From Vicia villosa (lineage: Eukaryota; Streptophyta; Magnoliopsida; Fabales; Fabaceae), in contig NC_081185.1 in assembly GCF_029867415.1 (NCBI RefSeq), positions 86,277,452-86,341,451 of the forward strand: a DNA stretch of 64,000 nucleotides. The letters run 5' to 3'. The notes under the pieces were generated by a model. That model was given only the letters and a program-made list of their open reading frames with translations. It did no database searches and had not been told where the DNA came from. Position numbers and translations under genes: made by a program. Of this stretch, positions 1-11,959 are shown piece by piece. The first letter of the stretch is position 1, and each line of letters opens with the position of its first letter.

Positions 1-830
1 TTGAAATTGGTCAATTAGGGTTTCTCACTTTTCTTGAATTTTAACCAACTTGTATCAATCATAACTCTCTCAATTTTTAAGATATAGAAGAGTTATAGGA
101 CTTTTTGGAAAGCCCAAGATGTCCTCTAAAGGCCACTTTGAAACATATTTTCCATTTGGAGATTTTATCTTGATGATATGGCTCCTGACAAAAAACTACT
201 TTTTGCGAGCTTCTAGAAGGACCTGTAATGTATTGCCTCGTATCTCTCAAATGGTGCATTTCTGGCCTTGGCATGTAAGAGACAAAATTGTAGAGAATTC
301 AATTTCCTTCAAAATGAGCTTTGGATGGGAAATTTCTGATTTTCCATGTGAAAGTTATGGCTGGTCAAAGTTGGGTTGACTTTCTCCTTAAAAACCCTAC
401 TTTAGAAACTTAGGTTTTTGATGATTTTGAAGCTTTTCTTGATGAATCATGATCAACCCTTGATCAAAATGATGAATATAACATTAAAATGTTGATATTG
501 ACCAAAAATCAGAAATTTTGACTGTACTTTGACCACAGTTGACTTTTAGGTCAAACTAGTCGATTATCGATCGTTTGGGCTGTTAATTGAGCAGTCTTAG
601 GAATCAGAGCTTGAAACTTGAGATGAGGATCCTTTTAAGCATACGAGAGGTTATGAGGTCCACTTAAATTGTCAGAAGTTCAAATTCCTTGATTAAATCA
701 GAAACCCTAATTTAGAGGCTGTTGTTTAGGAGAGAGACTGCTTGCTTCCTTTTTGTGTATCTTTGAGCATTTGAAAGTCAGATGGACTGAAATATGAATA
801 AATGTGTTGGGAAAATTTTGGGGTATGACA
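1..830 (-). mobile_element. Element E: 5' part of an Ogre-like 3' LTR
   Basis: Read on the minus strand, an LTR begins at 830 with TGTCATACCCCAAAATTTT, the same kind of terminus as the LTRs at 3664, 21835, 38236 and 41624. It is preceded on that strand by an AGGGGCAGC polypurine tract (831-845), which identifies it as a 3' LTR. The LTR runs leftward beyond the window, so its other end is not seen. It contains no convincing ORF. It resembles the LTRs of B and D only in short blocks (Leu/TTGACTTTTAGGTCAAA-type patches), so it belongs to a different subfamily. Confidence 0.75.
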
Positions 831-3663
831 GCTGCCCCTGTTCGATTTTCTTAAACCTGAGGATGTAGATTGGCCTGTGTGCCTGTCGGAGTCTGAAGGT
901 AGAAGAAGATTGAACACTAGAATGCCCTAGAAATTTGCCCTTGCTGAGATAGGGAATTTTTGTAGGAGATGGGCTTAAAGATGCCATCTGTCCAGATGTG
1001 GACAAGATATGCGTCTGAAGCAAATGCTTTTTCAGACTGGATCACATACATTGATTATATCTGAAGGGGAGATTCATCAAAATGAAGTAACGTCTTTACA
1101 GAAGACTGCCTGGAGAGTTTCCCGAATAGGATAGATCATGGACTGATGTAAAAGAGATTAGGCTTTACACAAAGCTCAAGAAGAAGTGTCTTGTAGAAGA
1201 TTAACTGAGAAATTCCTTGAAAGGGCAGTAGATGTCTTAGGACATGTTGGATAAATATGTTGAAGAAGATTACCTAGAAAGGTTGAGATATGTCTTAAAC
1301 AAGATTAACCTAGAAAGGTATGATATGTCTTAAACAAGACTGACCTAGAAAGGCTCCTAGAAAGGCTATGAATCATCTTAGAAAAGATTACCTAGAAAGG
1401 TTGAGATATGTCTTAAACAAGATTAACCTAGAAAGGTATGATATGTCTTAAACAAGACTGACCTAGAAAGGTATGATATGTCTTAAACAAGACTGACCTA
1501 GAAAGGCTCCTAGAAAGGATATGAATCATCTTAGAAAAGATTACCTAGAAAGGTTCCTAGAAAGGATATGAAGCATCTTAGAAAAGATTACCTAGAAAGG
1601 TTCCTAGAAAGGATATGAAACATCTTAGAAAAGATTACCTAGAAAGGTTCCTAGAAAGGATGTGAAACTTCTTAGAAAAGATTACCTAGAAAGGTTCCTA
1701 GAAAGGATGAGAGGTTCTTTGATTGTTTTTGAATTATCTTTAAAGAAAGACCCAAAAGGAAGTATCAGAATTGTATTTGTCTTTGAATGAGTGTTGGGAT
1801 TGACTCGTTGATACGATTGTATTTGTACCGTACTTGGATGATAATATTCTTTTGATTATGAAGTGACCTGAAATCAGAAAGATTAGTTTTATGCAATATC
1901 ATGATGCATGTATTGAGATTCTCGAAATAAACGAGAGTACTGTATGTTATGCATGTATTTATGACTGATGCAGGGATGGACTATATAGTCGGAGCATATT
2001 GATAATTCTTGTATAACAACTGCTGGTTGAGAAAATAAATCTCTGTATGCTGTTGGAGATAATGACAAGAGAATTCCTGTCTTTCGTTCGATGATATCCA
2101 GCTGGGGATTTTTGATCTTCACTTGGGGATGAGATTGACTTGAGTGATCTATTCCTGATGTATCCTGGGGACAAGATAGATGAGCGTACTATCCGACCAG
2201 ATTTATGAGCGACAACTTTAATGGAAATAGCTAGTTTGAATAAACCATGCTAGAGAAGAAGATTGTGTCGGAAAACCGGCAATGTCGGAAATATAAAATT
2301 CGTTGGAGAACCAAGTTTCTGTTGGGAATAGATTACTTGAAGATAACTTCTTAAAGTGCTATGTGGGGATATATTATGAAAACTGCTATGTGGAGAAGGT
2401 TCCCAGAGATTTTCAATTTTTCAGTGCCCCTTGTCTTTGAGTACTTGCTATTGAAAAACACTTGCGGGAGTATACCTGCCCCTGGAATCGATAGCTTGGT
2501 ATGCTCGATACTTGAATTTGGAATTAGAACTTCAAAGAAGAGACAGATACTGGCATCATCTGATGCTACTAGCTTAATAGCATTTGTTGAGCTTTGTGAC
2601 TAATATGACATGCCCCCGGTGATGGACTAACTTCTCTGGTTTTTCAGTGCCTCTGAAAGGTTCTATGAATCATGATTAGTTTTCCCCTAGTAGATGGGAT
2701 AATAATATGTGGTGCCCCTTGTGTAAACAAGCTTTTAGCTAATCGAGTCATGCATATGAGACGTCTCTGCAAATTTATTTGTCGGGAGGACTTTTAGTTA
2801 TTAATTATGCCCCATGCAAATTCTTCATGATGCCAAACATTTGAAATTACGTAGACAAAATTGTTTTATAATGACACTCATTAAAATGCAATGCATATGT
2901 CTGTCTTTGAGTTTAAAAACAATTTTAGTAGAACAAAATATGTAAGAAAGCGATATTTGTAAAAACATGATATCAACTCAGGATTTTTGGTAAACTTTAA
3001 GGAGTCAGGATACCCTTTTTGTGACAGTACGCTTTCGGACTAACCATGCTTCAGTTAGGACTTTCAAGGGTTGTAACGGGGCTTGGTTCACGGTTTAAGA
3101 AACAAAGGATAAAGGCTCAAAGTTTATTTGTACCCATCCCAATCTTCGTGATGTTCTTCGATCTTATGCTCAGTTAACTTTGCATTTAAGTTCTAGCAGG
3201 TCTTGAAGTCGTAATGTTGACATTTGATGATGGTTGAAGCACCGAAAGTTTATTTGAAAAGGCAGTCATCCTTTTTCTAATTTTCTTTTGTCGAGGATTT
3301 GTATTAACCTCTTTTTTGGCTTTGTTATCCCTAACTTTTGCCTGAACTGTTTATTTTGAGATTACAGTTAGCGGGATGTTTCGATTTTTGATAAGTCTCC
3401 TTCATAGGTTTTGACTTAACAGTTTTCTTTTTCTTTTATAGATATTGACTGCCTATCTTGAGAATTATGGAAATCCATCACTTGTGTAAAACACCTGATA
3501 TAATTGAGTTAACTGAGTAACTACCCTGGCCCGGGTTATGATCAAAGATTTTAAACTGTTTCAAGAAAGAAGACTCCTACTCCTTAGGCTCAAAGGGGTT
3601 GAGGAGGGATTAACATCCTTATATCTCCACTGTTTAGGAATTGAAACAATGTATGTACATCGT
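831..3663 (-). mobile_element. Element E: 3' untranslated internal region with PPT, cut by element A
   Basis: This segment lies between the E 3' LTR and the 5' LTR of element A. On the minus strand it ends in the polypurine tract at 831-845. It has no coding sequence. It carries a 47-base tandem array (separate entry). Near 3,331-3,370 there is a remnant of the post-pol hairpin block seen in A, B and C (CTAACTTTTGCCTGAACTG followed by a complementary CAGTTAGC). The pol stop would be expected within a few hundred bases to the right, but the sequence is interrupted at 3664 by the TG terminus of element A. Confidence 0.6.
1250..1720. repeat. Tandem array, unit about 47 bases, built on CCTAGAAAGG
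   Basis: At least seven partly degenerate copies of a unit of the form GATTACCTAGAAAGG-TTCCTAGAAAGG-ATATGAAACATCTTAGAAAA. Each late unit holds the decamer CCTAGAAAGG twice; the early units carry TTAAACAAGA instead of the second decamer. The array is inside the 3' UTR of element E. Ogre 3' UTRs are known hypervariable sites that generate tandem repeats and satellites in legumes. Confidence 0.85.
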
Positions 3664-5425
3664 TGTCATACCCCAATTTTTGACCTAAGATACCACCTCA
3701 TATCATTTGCATATGCATCATTTGCATCTCTAACAAATTGCATAGCTTGTGTTTGCTACTTGTGCTTAGCAGGGTTTAATCAGGAAACCACTCATCAGTA
3801 CAAGTAACAATCAATTAGGGTTTTGTTCTCCCTTCATCTCAAAAGAACTATCTTCATCAACAATCAACATTTGGTCCCCAGAGATTCACTTCAACAAACT
3901 CAACAGCTTTGAATCGACTGAATTAGGGTTTTGACTGAAGACAGCATACTCCTGACTTTTGCTCAGGATTTGACCTAATGACATGGGACGTGACCTCAAG
4001 ACCCCAAGTGCATCATTTTGACCTAATCCATTGGCTCATAACATCTTCTACACAAAGATTGATCAGACAAATTCTCAGATCAGGGTTTTGAACTATCAGG
4101 GACTGAAATCAGGGATCACCTTTGGGAAACCCTAAAAATCCCCAGGAAGTCAATCAAAGGTTTCAATCATCTTCAAATAATCCCTATGACAATACACAAT
4201 GGAAATTGTATCTCAATTCAAGATCCACAGTCATCAATTTCATCTGGTCGACAATTAGGGTTTTTGACCTAATTCACTGAACAACTGCCTTTTTAATCAG
4301 GACATGGTGCCACAACTCAAGCTATGGTTAAATATCCTCCAATAAGCTCAAAAGCTTTGAATCGACCAAATTAGGATTCTTCATTCAATCACTCATTCTT
4401 TGCAAGATAAATTCATGTTCAGGGATGTTTTCAAATAAAGTGCGCCATTTCCATTTGTGTGATTCAAGAGTTTTGATTGGAATCTATTTCAAGATTTTGG
4501 CCTATGGATTCATCATGGTGAAGAAAATTGTTTCTTATGGATTATTTGAAAGATGATACAAGTTTGAAACAATTCATGAAAATTGCAAGAAATATCTTTT
4601 AGTCCATTTGTTGAAAGATTATTTCAAGTATGGTTTATAACCATAAATTCAAGAATTAAAAGTCCATTGGTGCAAGAACATTCTTCAAAGGATCATTCAA
4701 AGGAATTCAAGAATTGATTCAAGAGATAGAAATTGCATTTGAAATTCATTCAAGAAATATTCAAGTTTCATAAAATTTCATTCAAGGATTCTAAGAGAAA
4801 TTCAAGCATTTACGAATGGAATTCTTTACATGAAAAAGCTCCAATTTTCAAATGAATTACAATAGAGACTTTGTCCAAAATTCAAGATTACAACATTTCA
4901 AGTCTAATTCAAGGTTCAAAGATATTACAACTTTCAAATTCTATTCACTTTCAAGAATACAAGTTCATACAATTCTAAAGTGGAATAAATTTGGATTACA
5001 AAGAATAAAAGAAAATGCAATGCTTTCTTGAATTCTTCAATCTTCAAAGTCTTCATTCTTCAAGTTCAAGATTCTTCATTCTTTCTTCAAGAGTTCTCAT
5101 GTGACATGAAAAAGAAAACAAAAGAGGGGTGAAATTAGCAAAAGTCAAAGAATGTCAAAGAAAGATTTTTATGTCATAAAATTATGCAACTTAGAGATAT
5201 CATAAAAATGACATAAAAATTTACACACATGGCTTATATCATGAAAAATATCTTTGCATAAGAATATTCTTATTCTTATCTTTTATTCTTGCAATGATGA
5301 AGAATATATTCTTTTTCTTATCTTGCAATGATGAAGAATATATTCTTATTCTTATTCTCATTCTTGAGATGACAATAACCTCCCAATCAAGTTTCTTAAT
5401 TCCTAACACATCCCTAAACTTTGCC

Positions 5426-5433
5426 TATAAATA
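5426..5433 (+). promoter_or_regulatory. TATA box of the element A 5' LTR
   Basis: TATAAATA sits in the context TTTGCCTATAAATAGGAAGC and is followed by a pyrimidine-rich stretch with CTCTCTCTTTGAAGCAAAACACACCAAAGC. The same block with the same TATA box recurs in the 3' LTR of A at 15375, so it is a conserved LTR promoter. Transcription would start about 30 bases downstream and proceed rightward. Confidence 0.7.
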
Positions 5434-8400
5434 GGAAGCTCTCTCTTTGAAGCAAAACACACCAAAGCTACTATATTACTAGCTTTCTCACTTCTCTCTT
5501 TTGATAATTTTCAAGAAGTTCCATAGTTACAAAGAAGGGAGAGGTAGTTCTTCATACCTCACTTGAAGATCTTCATCTTCAAGTCTCCCACAATCCAAAA
5601 AGAGGTGTTATGGCATCACCTTCATCAAAGAGCCTACAACAACAATTCCAAAAAATTGTTAGTAACAACAATTCAAGGTGGTTGCATCATCAACAACCAC
5701 ACGGTTTCCATTCAACAAACCACAAGGAGGAAAAAGATAGCAACTTACAATTTGTTTATCTTCACCTCATCATCCAACTTTCATCTTCATACCACTTTCA
5801 ATCAACAAACTTGCTGCAACAACAATTCAAAAGCAGTTCAATTCAAAAAATTCAGCAACGATTCAATTATTTCAGTACACAACAAGTTGCGGTTTTGAAT
5901 CACTAAACAATAACAACTAGCAGCCAGCAAAAGGAGTTCAATCAATTCCAAAATTCAGCAGCCTTGTCAACATCTATTGCAACAAGTTCATAAGTAGAAA
6001 ACAAAATTGGTACATACCTCAACAATAACCGGTGAAGATCTCCTCACCGTAGGTAAGTCCATCTCACACCTTACTCCTAATATTGCTGCCAATTATTACT
6101 GTAAGTGTTTGGTTCCTATGAACAATTTGAAAATAAATAAATAAAAACAGAGTGCATAAACATATTTTTTCCATGTAATGAAAAAGGAAATCGGAATTGA
6201 AAAGAAACCGTGTTACCTTTCTTTTGTTCACTAAGAGCCACTGAGAGGATAACCGAACAACGATTGAGCAAGAGGTCGAGAGTTTTTGTTGTTGTTTCAC
6301 CAAGAGTGTGAGCTATTATGCAGAAACGAAAGTGAGAGTTTATGTTGTTGTCATTCACCGCAAGCAAATTCAAAACAGAGAAAAACAAAGTCAAGGAACA
6401 AAACCTGTTTTAAGAAACCGAGAGTCTCTGAGGACTCTCCCATGGCCGCTGTTGTTCATGCTCTGTGAGGCAAACCGCCGTTGTTGTTCACCGTGAGTGA
6501 AAGCGAGGGAAAGAACCTGGAACCACCGAGTGATTAAGAGCCGCTGTTGTTGTTTGTTTACAGAGCACCAAGTGAAAAATCGATGTTGTTGTTCCGAACG
6601 AAATCGAGAGAAAAAGGAGAAGGTTCCTCACTGTTTATTCCTTTTTTGCGTGAGATTGAGAGAAGGAAATCAAGAGAGTTGTTTGGATTTGTTTTCACGA
6701 TCGATGAAGCAAGGTGGAGGATTCGTTTGTTGTTATTTGTTCGCAAACAAGAAGAAAACTCGTGAAACTAAGAGAGAACCGAATGAGAATGTGAGATTTC
6801 TGGTTGTTGTTGATTCGCTGTGAGAGAAGAAAGAGTTTGTTCTCAAGTTTGGTTTTCCAGAAGAAAAAATACGTGAGGGAGAGAAGCTAAGAGGCGCTGC
6901 CTCTTTTTGTGTCTTAGGGTTTTCAAAACCCAACCTTGTTTTGTTAAGAGATGGATCCGGGTCATCCTGACCCGACCCGGTCCACTCTTCCTTTTTTTTT
7001 TATTCAGCTTTTAAACATATTGGGCTGCACACCTCCCTTTCAGATTTTTAAACCCCAGGCCCATTACTAAGTTTCTTTTCTTATTGCTAATCTCTTTAAT
7101 TTTCTTTTAAAGTATTTCACAAAAAAGACTTAGTATTTTATTTTTAATATAGGATATAGTTTAATTTTTCTAATCCTTATTAAAAAATGACAAAAAAATA
7201 TATTTTAAGATTTGAGTTTTCTTAGAAATATTTTTTATGTTTAGAAGTATGTTTTTTTAAAGATATTAAAAACACAAAAATATTTTAGATGCATATTTAA
7301 TTTTATGTTTTCTAATTATTTTCTTCCTTCATGAAAAATCACAAAAAAATGTCTTTTCTTATATTAATTTCATTTGAATTTGATATTTTCATATTATTTT
7401 GTGTAGTTAATCATTTAAGTTTCTATTTGATTACTGTTACACATCACTTGAATTTTCTAACTTCATCCGAGACTTCGAGATTATTTCTCTGTTGTCTTTT
7501 GGATTTGTCTGTTTTGTTTGGTCTTCCATTTGCTGTAGAAGTCCTTAAACAATTACTGGATGATCAAAGAACGTTGTAAGCTGTGAACTTATCTGACGTT
7601 CTTTTCTGCTGGTGTGGATGCCTAACATCTGAAGATCAAGGTAACACCTCAAACTCAGAAAATCTGATTTCTCATTCTTCAAGGTAAGCCTAAAACTCCA
7701 TAACTGTAGAAACGAATTACTTGTCTGTTTTCATCAATTCAACTTCATTTTCAATCAACTGTTTTCACAACAGTAATCAATTCACTTTCAAATCATTCCA
7801 TTGTTTTTTTTCAAAACAGTGGGGCCTCTCGAATATTAGAGAGTATAAGACCCACTCTTTTTTTCCTTTTACAGTTTTTCTTTGTACAGAAAACTTTTTC
7901 AAAACAATACTTTTCAAACTGTTTTTTCAAAACAATAAATCTCACATCTTTTCAAAACCATCCACCCTGTTTTATGAAAATAAAACAGGGGCCTCTCGAA
8001 TATTAGAGAGTGTAAGTCCCACTTCTTTTCTTTTTGTACAGTTTTTCTTCCAACAGAATAAACTTTCAAAACAAACTTCCAAACAGTTTTACAAAAGCGA
8101 AACCTCGCGTCTGTAAATAAAACAGTCAACCATGTTTTGTAAATAAAACACGGGCCTCCACGTAGGTATAAGTCCCAAGCCCTTTTGTACATACCCATTC
8201 TAGTACATGAAATTAGGTATTTCATTGTACACACACTGTTTTGTACATATCTCGATCAGTTTGATTTTTAACTTTAAATAACAAACCAAAAATGAAGGTT
8301 TTTTTCTTTAAATCTTCCCAAAAATATACCATGGGCCTCCATGTAGGTATAAGTCCCGAGCCCTTGTAAATACCTGTTTACATAGCTTTGAATAAACTCA

Positions 8401-8614
8401 AGCGGACCTCTCCCCGAGTGTAAGTCCCGAGCCCCGTGTATACAAATGGATCATGCTTACAGGTATATTTCCTTCATAAACTCCATTATATACACACACT
8501 TTGTCATATATATAATTGTTCATACCTGTTCATGTTTGTAATACTTGTTCATGTTTGTTCATATATGTGATATGTGTGCTTGTTCAACTTAGTACAACAC
8601 TAGGTTCCCTATAG

Positions 8615-9205
8615 CCTCCTATTGGGCTTCATGCAAAGAATCTCCACTAGTTTAGGTTAGGACATAGAGTATGGTTTCCCGGTGAAATCGCTCTAAGAGC
8701 TCAGACCAACTATACCATGCCTCCCCTTGGGCTTTGTACAAACGAGTGACCCTCCCATAGCCTCCTCTTGGGCTTACAATGCAAGGACCCTGGATTGTCC
8801 CTCCCATAGCCTCCTCTTGGGCTTACAATGCAAGGACCCTCGGATAGCCTCCTCTTGGGCTTCGTACAAGGACCCACGGGCTTCTTATAAGCATCCCCCA
8901 ATATCCAAATCAAATACCCTAGGAGATTAGACATTTTTCATCTCTATGCTAGGAGTATCTCTTTTATATCATCACAAACAATCAATCAAACTTTTTTGCC
9001 ACAAGGCTGGCTAATCAATTAAACCTTTTTGCCACAAGGCTGGCTAATCAATCAAACTGTTTTACCACCGTACTGGATGATTAATCAAAGTTTCTGTCAC
9101 AAGGCTGACTTCGTTGAAACTTTTGCCACGAGGCTGGCTGATTAATCAAAACTTTTTGTCACAAGGCTGACTTCATTAAAAGTTTTTGCCACAAGGCTGG
9201 TTAAA
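8615..9205 (+). repeat. Two short degenerate repeat clusters in the A 5' LTR
   Basis: From about 8,615 to 8,890 there are several copies of a CATAGCCTCCTCTTGGGCTT-type unit followed by CAAGGACCC, with spacing near 45-55 bases. From about 8,985 to 9,205 a second unit is repeated about six times: TTTTTGCCACAAGGCTGGCT followed by an AATCAATCAAA spacer. Related CCTTGGGCTT units occur in the 3' LTR of A (17,500-18,760). Confidence 0.7.
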
Positions 9206-9892
9206 CAACAAAAACATCTTTATCATTCTAAGCACCCTAAGTGGCATGGCCCCGGGCTTATAATGAAAAGATTTTCAAACAAAATCAAACAGATGTATGT
9301 GATGATATAGATTAGATACATCGAACATTTAGATGACATTTGTCTCTTTTCCTTTGCTTCCACTAGCATAAGTGGGAACTACGATTGCTCTGACTTTCTC
9401 AATATCCCTTTGAGAATACGTAGGCACAAGGTCGATCCTTGGCGAGCAAAAAAAAATAAAACAAAAAAAACCATTTAAACCTTAGCACCCGTAGACCCGA
9501 GCTACAGATGCTCTGATTCCCTCTAAGGGATATGTATGCAGAGGATCGCGATGATCTTTGCGAGCATAATCAAACAAACACCTTAGGTCCCACCTATTTC
9601 ACAAGAACCTCCACCCTAACAAGAATGGAATAAATAAAACAAAGAAACCTATAGAGTACTATAGATACGTTGGGTGCTAATACCTTCCCTTCGTATAACC
9701 AACCCTCTTACCCAAGATCTCTCCCCCACTTTTAGGTTATTGCAACTTTTTTCCTTTTCCTCTTTTGGAAACAATAAAAAGTTTGGTCCGTACAAAAGAA
9801 AAATCATTTTTTGAGCACTCGAGCCCAAAGAAGGCATCAGGTGTCTCATCCCAAAAAAAAAGGACAACGATTTTTCGCCCGCGACAGAAAAA

Positions 9893-9910
9893 TGGCGACT
9901 TCACTGGGGA
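9893..9910 (+). promoter_or_regulatory. Primer-binding site of element A
   Basis: TGGCGACTTCACTGGGGA differs at two positions from TGGCGACTCTGCTGGGGA, the tRNA-Arg-complementary PBS typical of Ogre elements and also found in B (33552-33569, minus). It begins six bases after the LTR end. It fixes A as a plus-strand element and 9886 as the end of its 5' LTR. Confidence 0.9.
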
Positions 9911-10699
9911 ATGATCTTTTTATTGTTTCCAAAGAAAGGGTTATTTCTATTTGTTTTATTTTTATTATGTTCTTGTTTGGTTCTTTGGTTCTGTTACTTG
10001 TGTGGATTCTGTTACAAGTGATACATTATGGACAAATCCTAACCCGGATTAAGTACACATAAGAAATTAGGTGGAGGGTATAGTCATGTGCAGGCGCACG
10101 TGAGAATCCTTCCGCTCAGTGGAGGTTCCTTGTTTGTAATATATGTTTAGCGAGTTAATTGCGAAGACATTATTGCTTTCATTGAACTGTAGAAGCTGAG
10201 AGACCGTAGAACCCCAACCCATCCTGGCCTTATTAGGTTGTGGTGCAGAAACTATTCAGGTGAAGACTTGGATTAGTTGTCATGCGGAGAACCACACTCA
10301 GACGAGTTTTTCTTGAGAATATTACTGGCTCATGAGTTTAATTGTGGAAGGCCGGTAATATCCGAAAGAAAAATTTAGACTCTGACGTATCAGTAGAACA
10401 TGTTGTGCAGGTGATTAACTAGAACTATCCCATTTATGGTTCTCTGACCTCATGCTCGTGACTTTGGACCTTTGAACCTATGCGTTACCATGTTTACGTT
10501 ACCATGTTTGTAGTACCATGTTTGCGCTACCATGTCTGAACTACCATGTTTGCTTTACCATGTTTGAATATGTGGCATCCATGCATCCATGCATTCATAC
10601 ACTCATTAGAAAACCCATCTTTTTCCATAAAAACATGATTTTTCCAAAATTTAGAGAATTTTCTTTGCAAACATTATAGGATTAAGTTATGGAAAAAAG
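9911..10699 (+). mobile_element. Element A: 5' untranslated internal region up to the assembly gap
   Basis: This is the leader between the PBS and the gap, with no convincing coding sequence. From about 10,487 to 10,572 it carries five or six degenerate 15-17-base repeats of TACCATGTTTGCG type. ORF1, gag-pro and most of pol would be expected downstream but are not in the assembly. Confidence 0.65.
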
Positions 10700-10799
10700 N
10701 NNNNNNNNNNNNNNNNNNNNNNNNNNNNNNNNNNNNNNNNNNNNNNNNNNNNNNNNNNNNNNNNNNNNNNNNNNNNNNNNNNNNNNNNNNNNNNNNNNN
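10700..10799. other. Assembly gap of exactly 100 N
   Basis: One hundred consecutive N, the conventional placeholder for a gap of unknown size. The left flank is an Ogre 5' leader and the right flank is the C-terminus of an Ogre integrase, so about 10 kb of element sequence (ORF1, gag-pro, most of pol) may be missing. The two sides need not be from the same insertion. Confidence 0.95.
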
Positions 10800-10937
10800 A
10801 AATGGACTCCCAATTATGACGGCCCCTACGTGGTCAAGAGAGCTTTCTCAGGAGGAGCCTTAATACTCACGACTATGGATGGAGAAGAATTCACCCGTCC
10901 TGTGAACGTCGACGCAGTCAAGAAATACTTCGCCTAA
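10800..10937 (+). pseudogene. C-terminal 45 residues of an Ogre-type integrase (5' part in assembly gap)
   Basis: The frame begins at the gap and ends at a TAA after 10,934. It matches the last 45 residues of the pol product of element B: a GPYVVK block, a FSGGALILTTMDGE block and a terminal VNVDAVKKYFA, against GPFVIK, FSGGAMLLTTMDGE and VNADIVKKYFA in B. In full-length copies this is the C-terminal end of integrase, which inserts the reverse-transcribed DNA. Whether the rest of the gene is intact cannot be judged because the sequence is missing. The open frame does not drift over this short stretch. Confidence 0.85.
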
Positions 10938-10950
10938 ATGAATAAAAGAA

Positions 10951-11110
10951 CAGCTCGCTAAGTTGAAAACTCGCAAAGAGCGACTTAGGCAAAAAAGAGC
11001 GTCTCGGTGAATCGAAAACCCGAAAGGGCGATTCAGGCAAAAATTAGAGACATAAAAAATATAATAATCAATCCCGGTAAACTTAAAACCCGAAAGGGGT
11101 AGTTTACGCA
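10951..11110 (+). other. Post-pol hairpin block of element A (three hairpins)
   Basis: Three successive stem-loops begin 20 bases after the pol stop. Outer stems: CTAAGTTG/CGACTTAG (10958-10965 with 10981-10988), TGAATCG/CGATTCA (11008-11014 with 11029-11035) and GTAAACT/AGTTTAC (11077-11083 with 11101-11107). The second and third enclose an inner CCC-GAAA-GGG hairpin; the first has CTC-GCAAA-GAG. Each is followed by GGCAAAAA or CGCAAAA. The same architecture with other stem sequences occurs in B and C. Confidence 0.8.
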
Positions 11111-11959
11111 AAAGTTAGGGATATATGGCAAGTAACTGTGTTCAGGACAAACTTGATCATTCAAAATCCATAGCGGAGTGTTCATCAGCAGTAGGTCATC
11201 TTCTACAAAGCACGAATACAGCGCAACTCGGAGTGGAAGGGAGAGATAACGGTCGTCACGTTTCATCGTAGCCCTTTTTCCCGAAAATTACCAATTTCCA
11301 ACTTTGTAAATACTCCATGGAATCAAGCATTTGGCTGATTACCATTCCATATATAATAATTTGAGCCTTGTGCTTTTCCTTTGCAATCTAGTCTTATTCA
11401 GTTTCTTGAAATGCATTTTAAATTTAAACAGTCACTTTCTTGAAACAAATGTTTTCATAAAATAAAAATGAATTTACTTGCAAAAATAAAGGTGAAATTT
11501 CTTTCTGAGGTTTACAAACAGTAGGAAGAATGCAAACAGTTGCTCCAAGAACGGTTGAGACTCCGGGAACCAAGATTTCCCCATGAGGTCGCTTTGCGAA
11601 CATCTCCCGATGACGGATCTTCACTTCAATTCATATCATTTACTTCGGACGGCGGACAACTGGTAGCCAGATGTTCCAAACAGAGTTCGAACTACAAGAA
11701 GAGGACATCTTCTGATCAACAAGAATTCAAGTCGTATCATTAGGATTTTACATCCGCGACAATTCTATTCACATTTACTTTACATTTTATAATTGTCATA
11801 ATATTCATGCATACATTACATCACAACTGCATAGTCAAATTAGGCTTTTAATCATGAGAATGCCCGAGTCATGAGGGCATGAACTCAAGTTTCCCCTGCA
11901 AGTCCCGGAGAAACTTTTTCCTTCAAGACAACGATCCATGTAGAGAGATTTCCCCAAGC

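Larger units (their letters stand above)
3664..9886 (+). mobile_element. Element A: 5' LTR (6.2 kb)
   Basis: It starts with TGTCATACCCCAATTTTTGACC at 3664 and ends with CGCCCGCGACA at 9886, seven bases before a tRNA-Arg-type primer-binding site. The length of about 6.2 kb is in the range of Ogre LTRs. The block just before the end (9,665-9,720, GGGTGCTAATACCTTCCCTT) is shared with the ends of the B LTR and the 3' LTR of A. A TATA box lies at 5426. The 5,560-5,910 stretch is CAA-rich and gives a Gln/Asn-rich open frame. Two repeat clusters lie near the 3' end. No 5-base target duplication could be confirmed, because the right end of A is damaged. Confidence 0.85.

Noticed and set aside
3659..3663. 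ATCGT as target duplication of element A
   Set aside because: No copy was found at the right end because that end is damaged; an ATCGT near 19,424 is inside the LTR.
5563..5906. Gln/Asn-rich open frames of about 100 residues in the A 5' LTR
   Set aside because: They arise from CAA-rich leader sequence just downstream of the LTR promoter, overlap in two frames and resemble no protein family.
10689..10937. Open frame through the N gap with an apparent start at 10,689
   Set aside because: The gap is a placeholder, so the N-terminal part is meaningless; only the integrase end after 10,800 is real.
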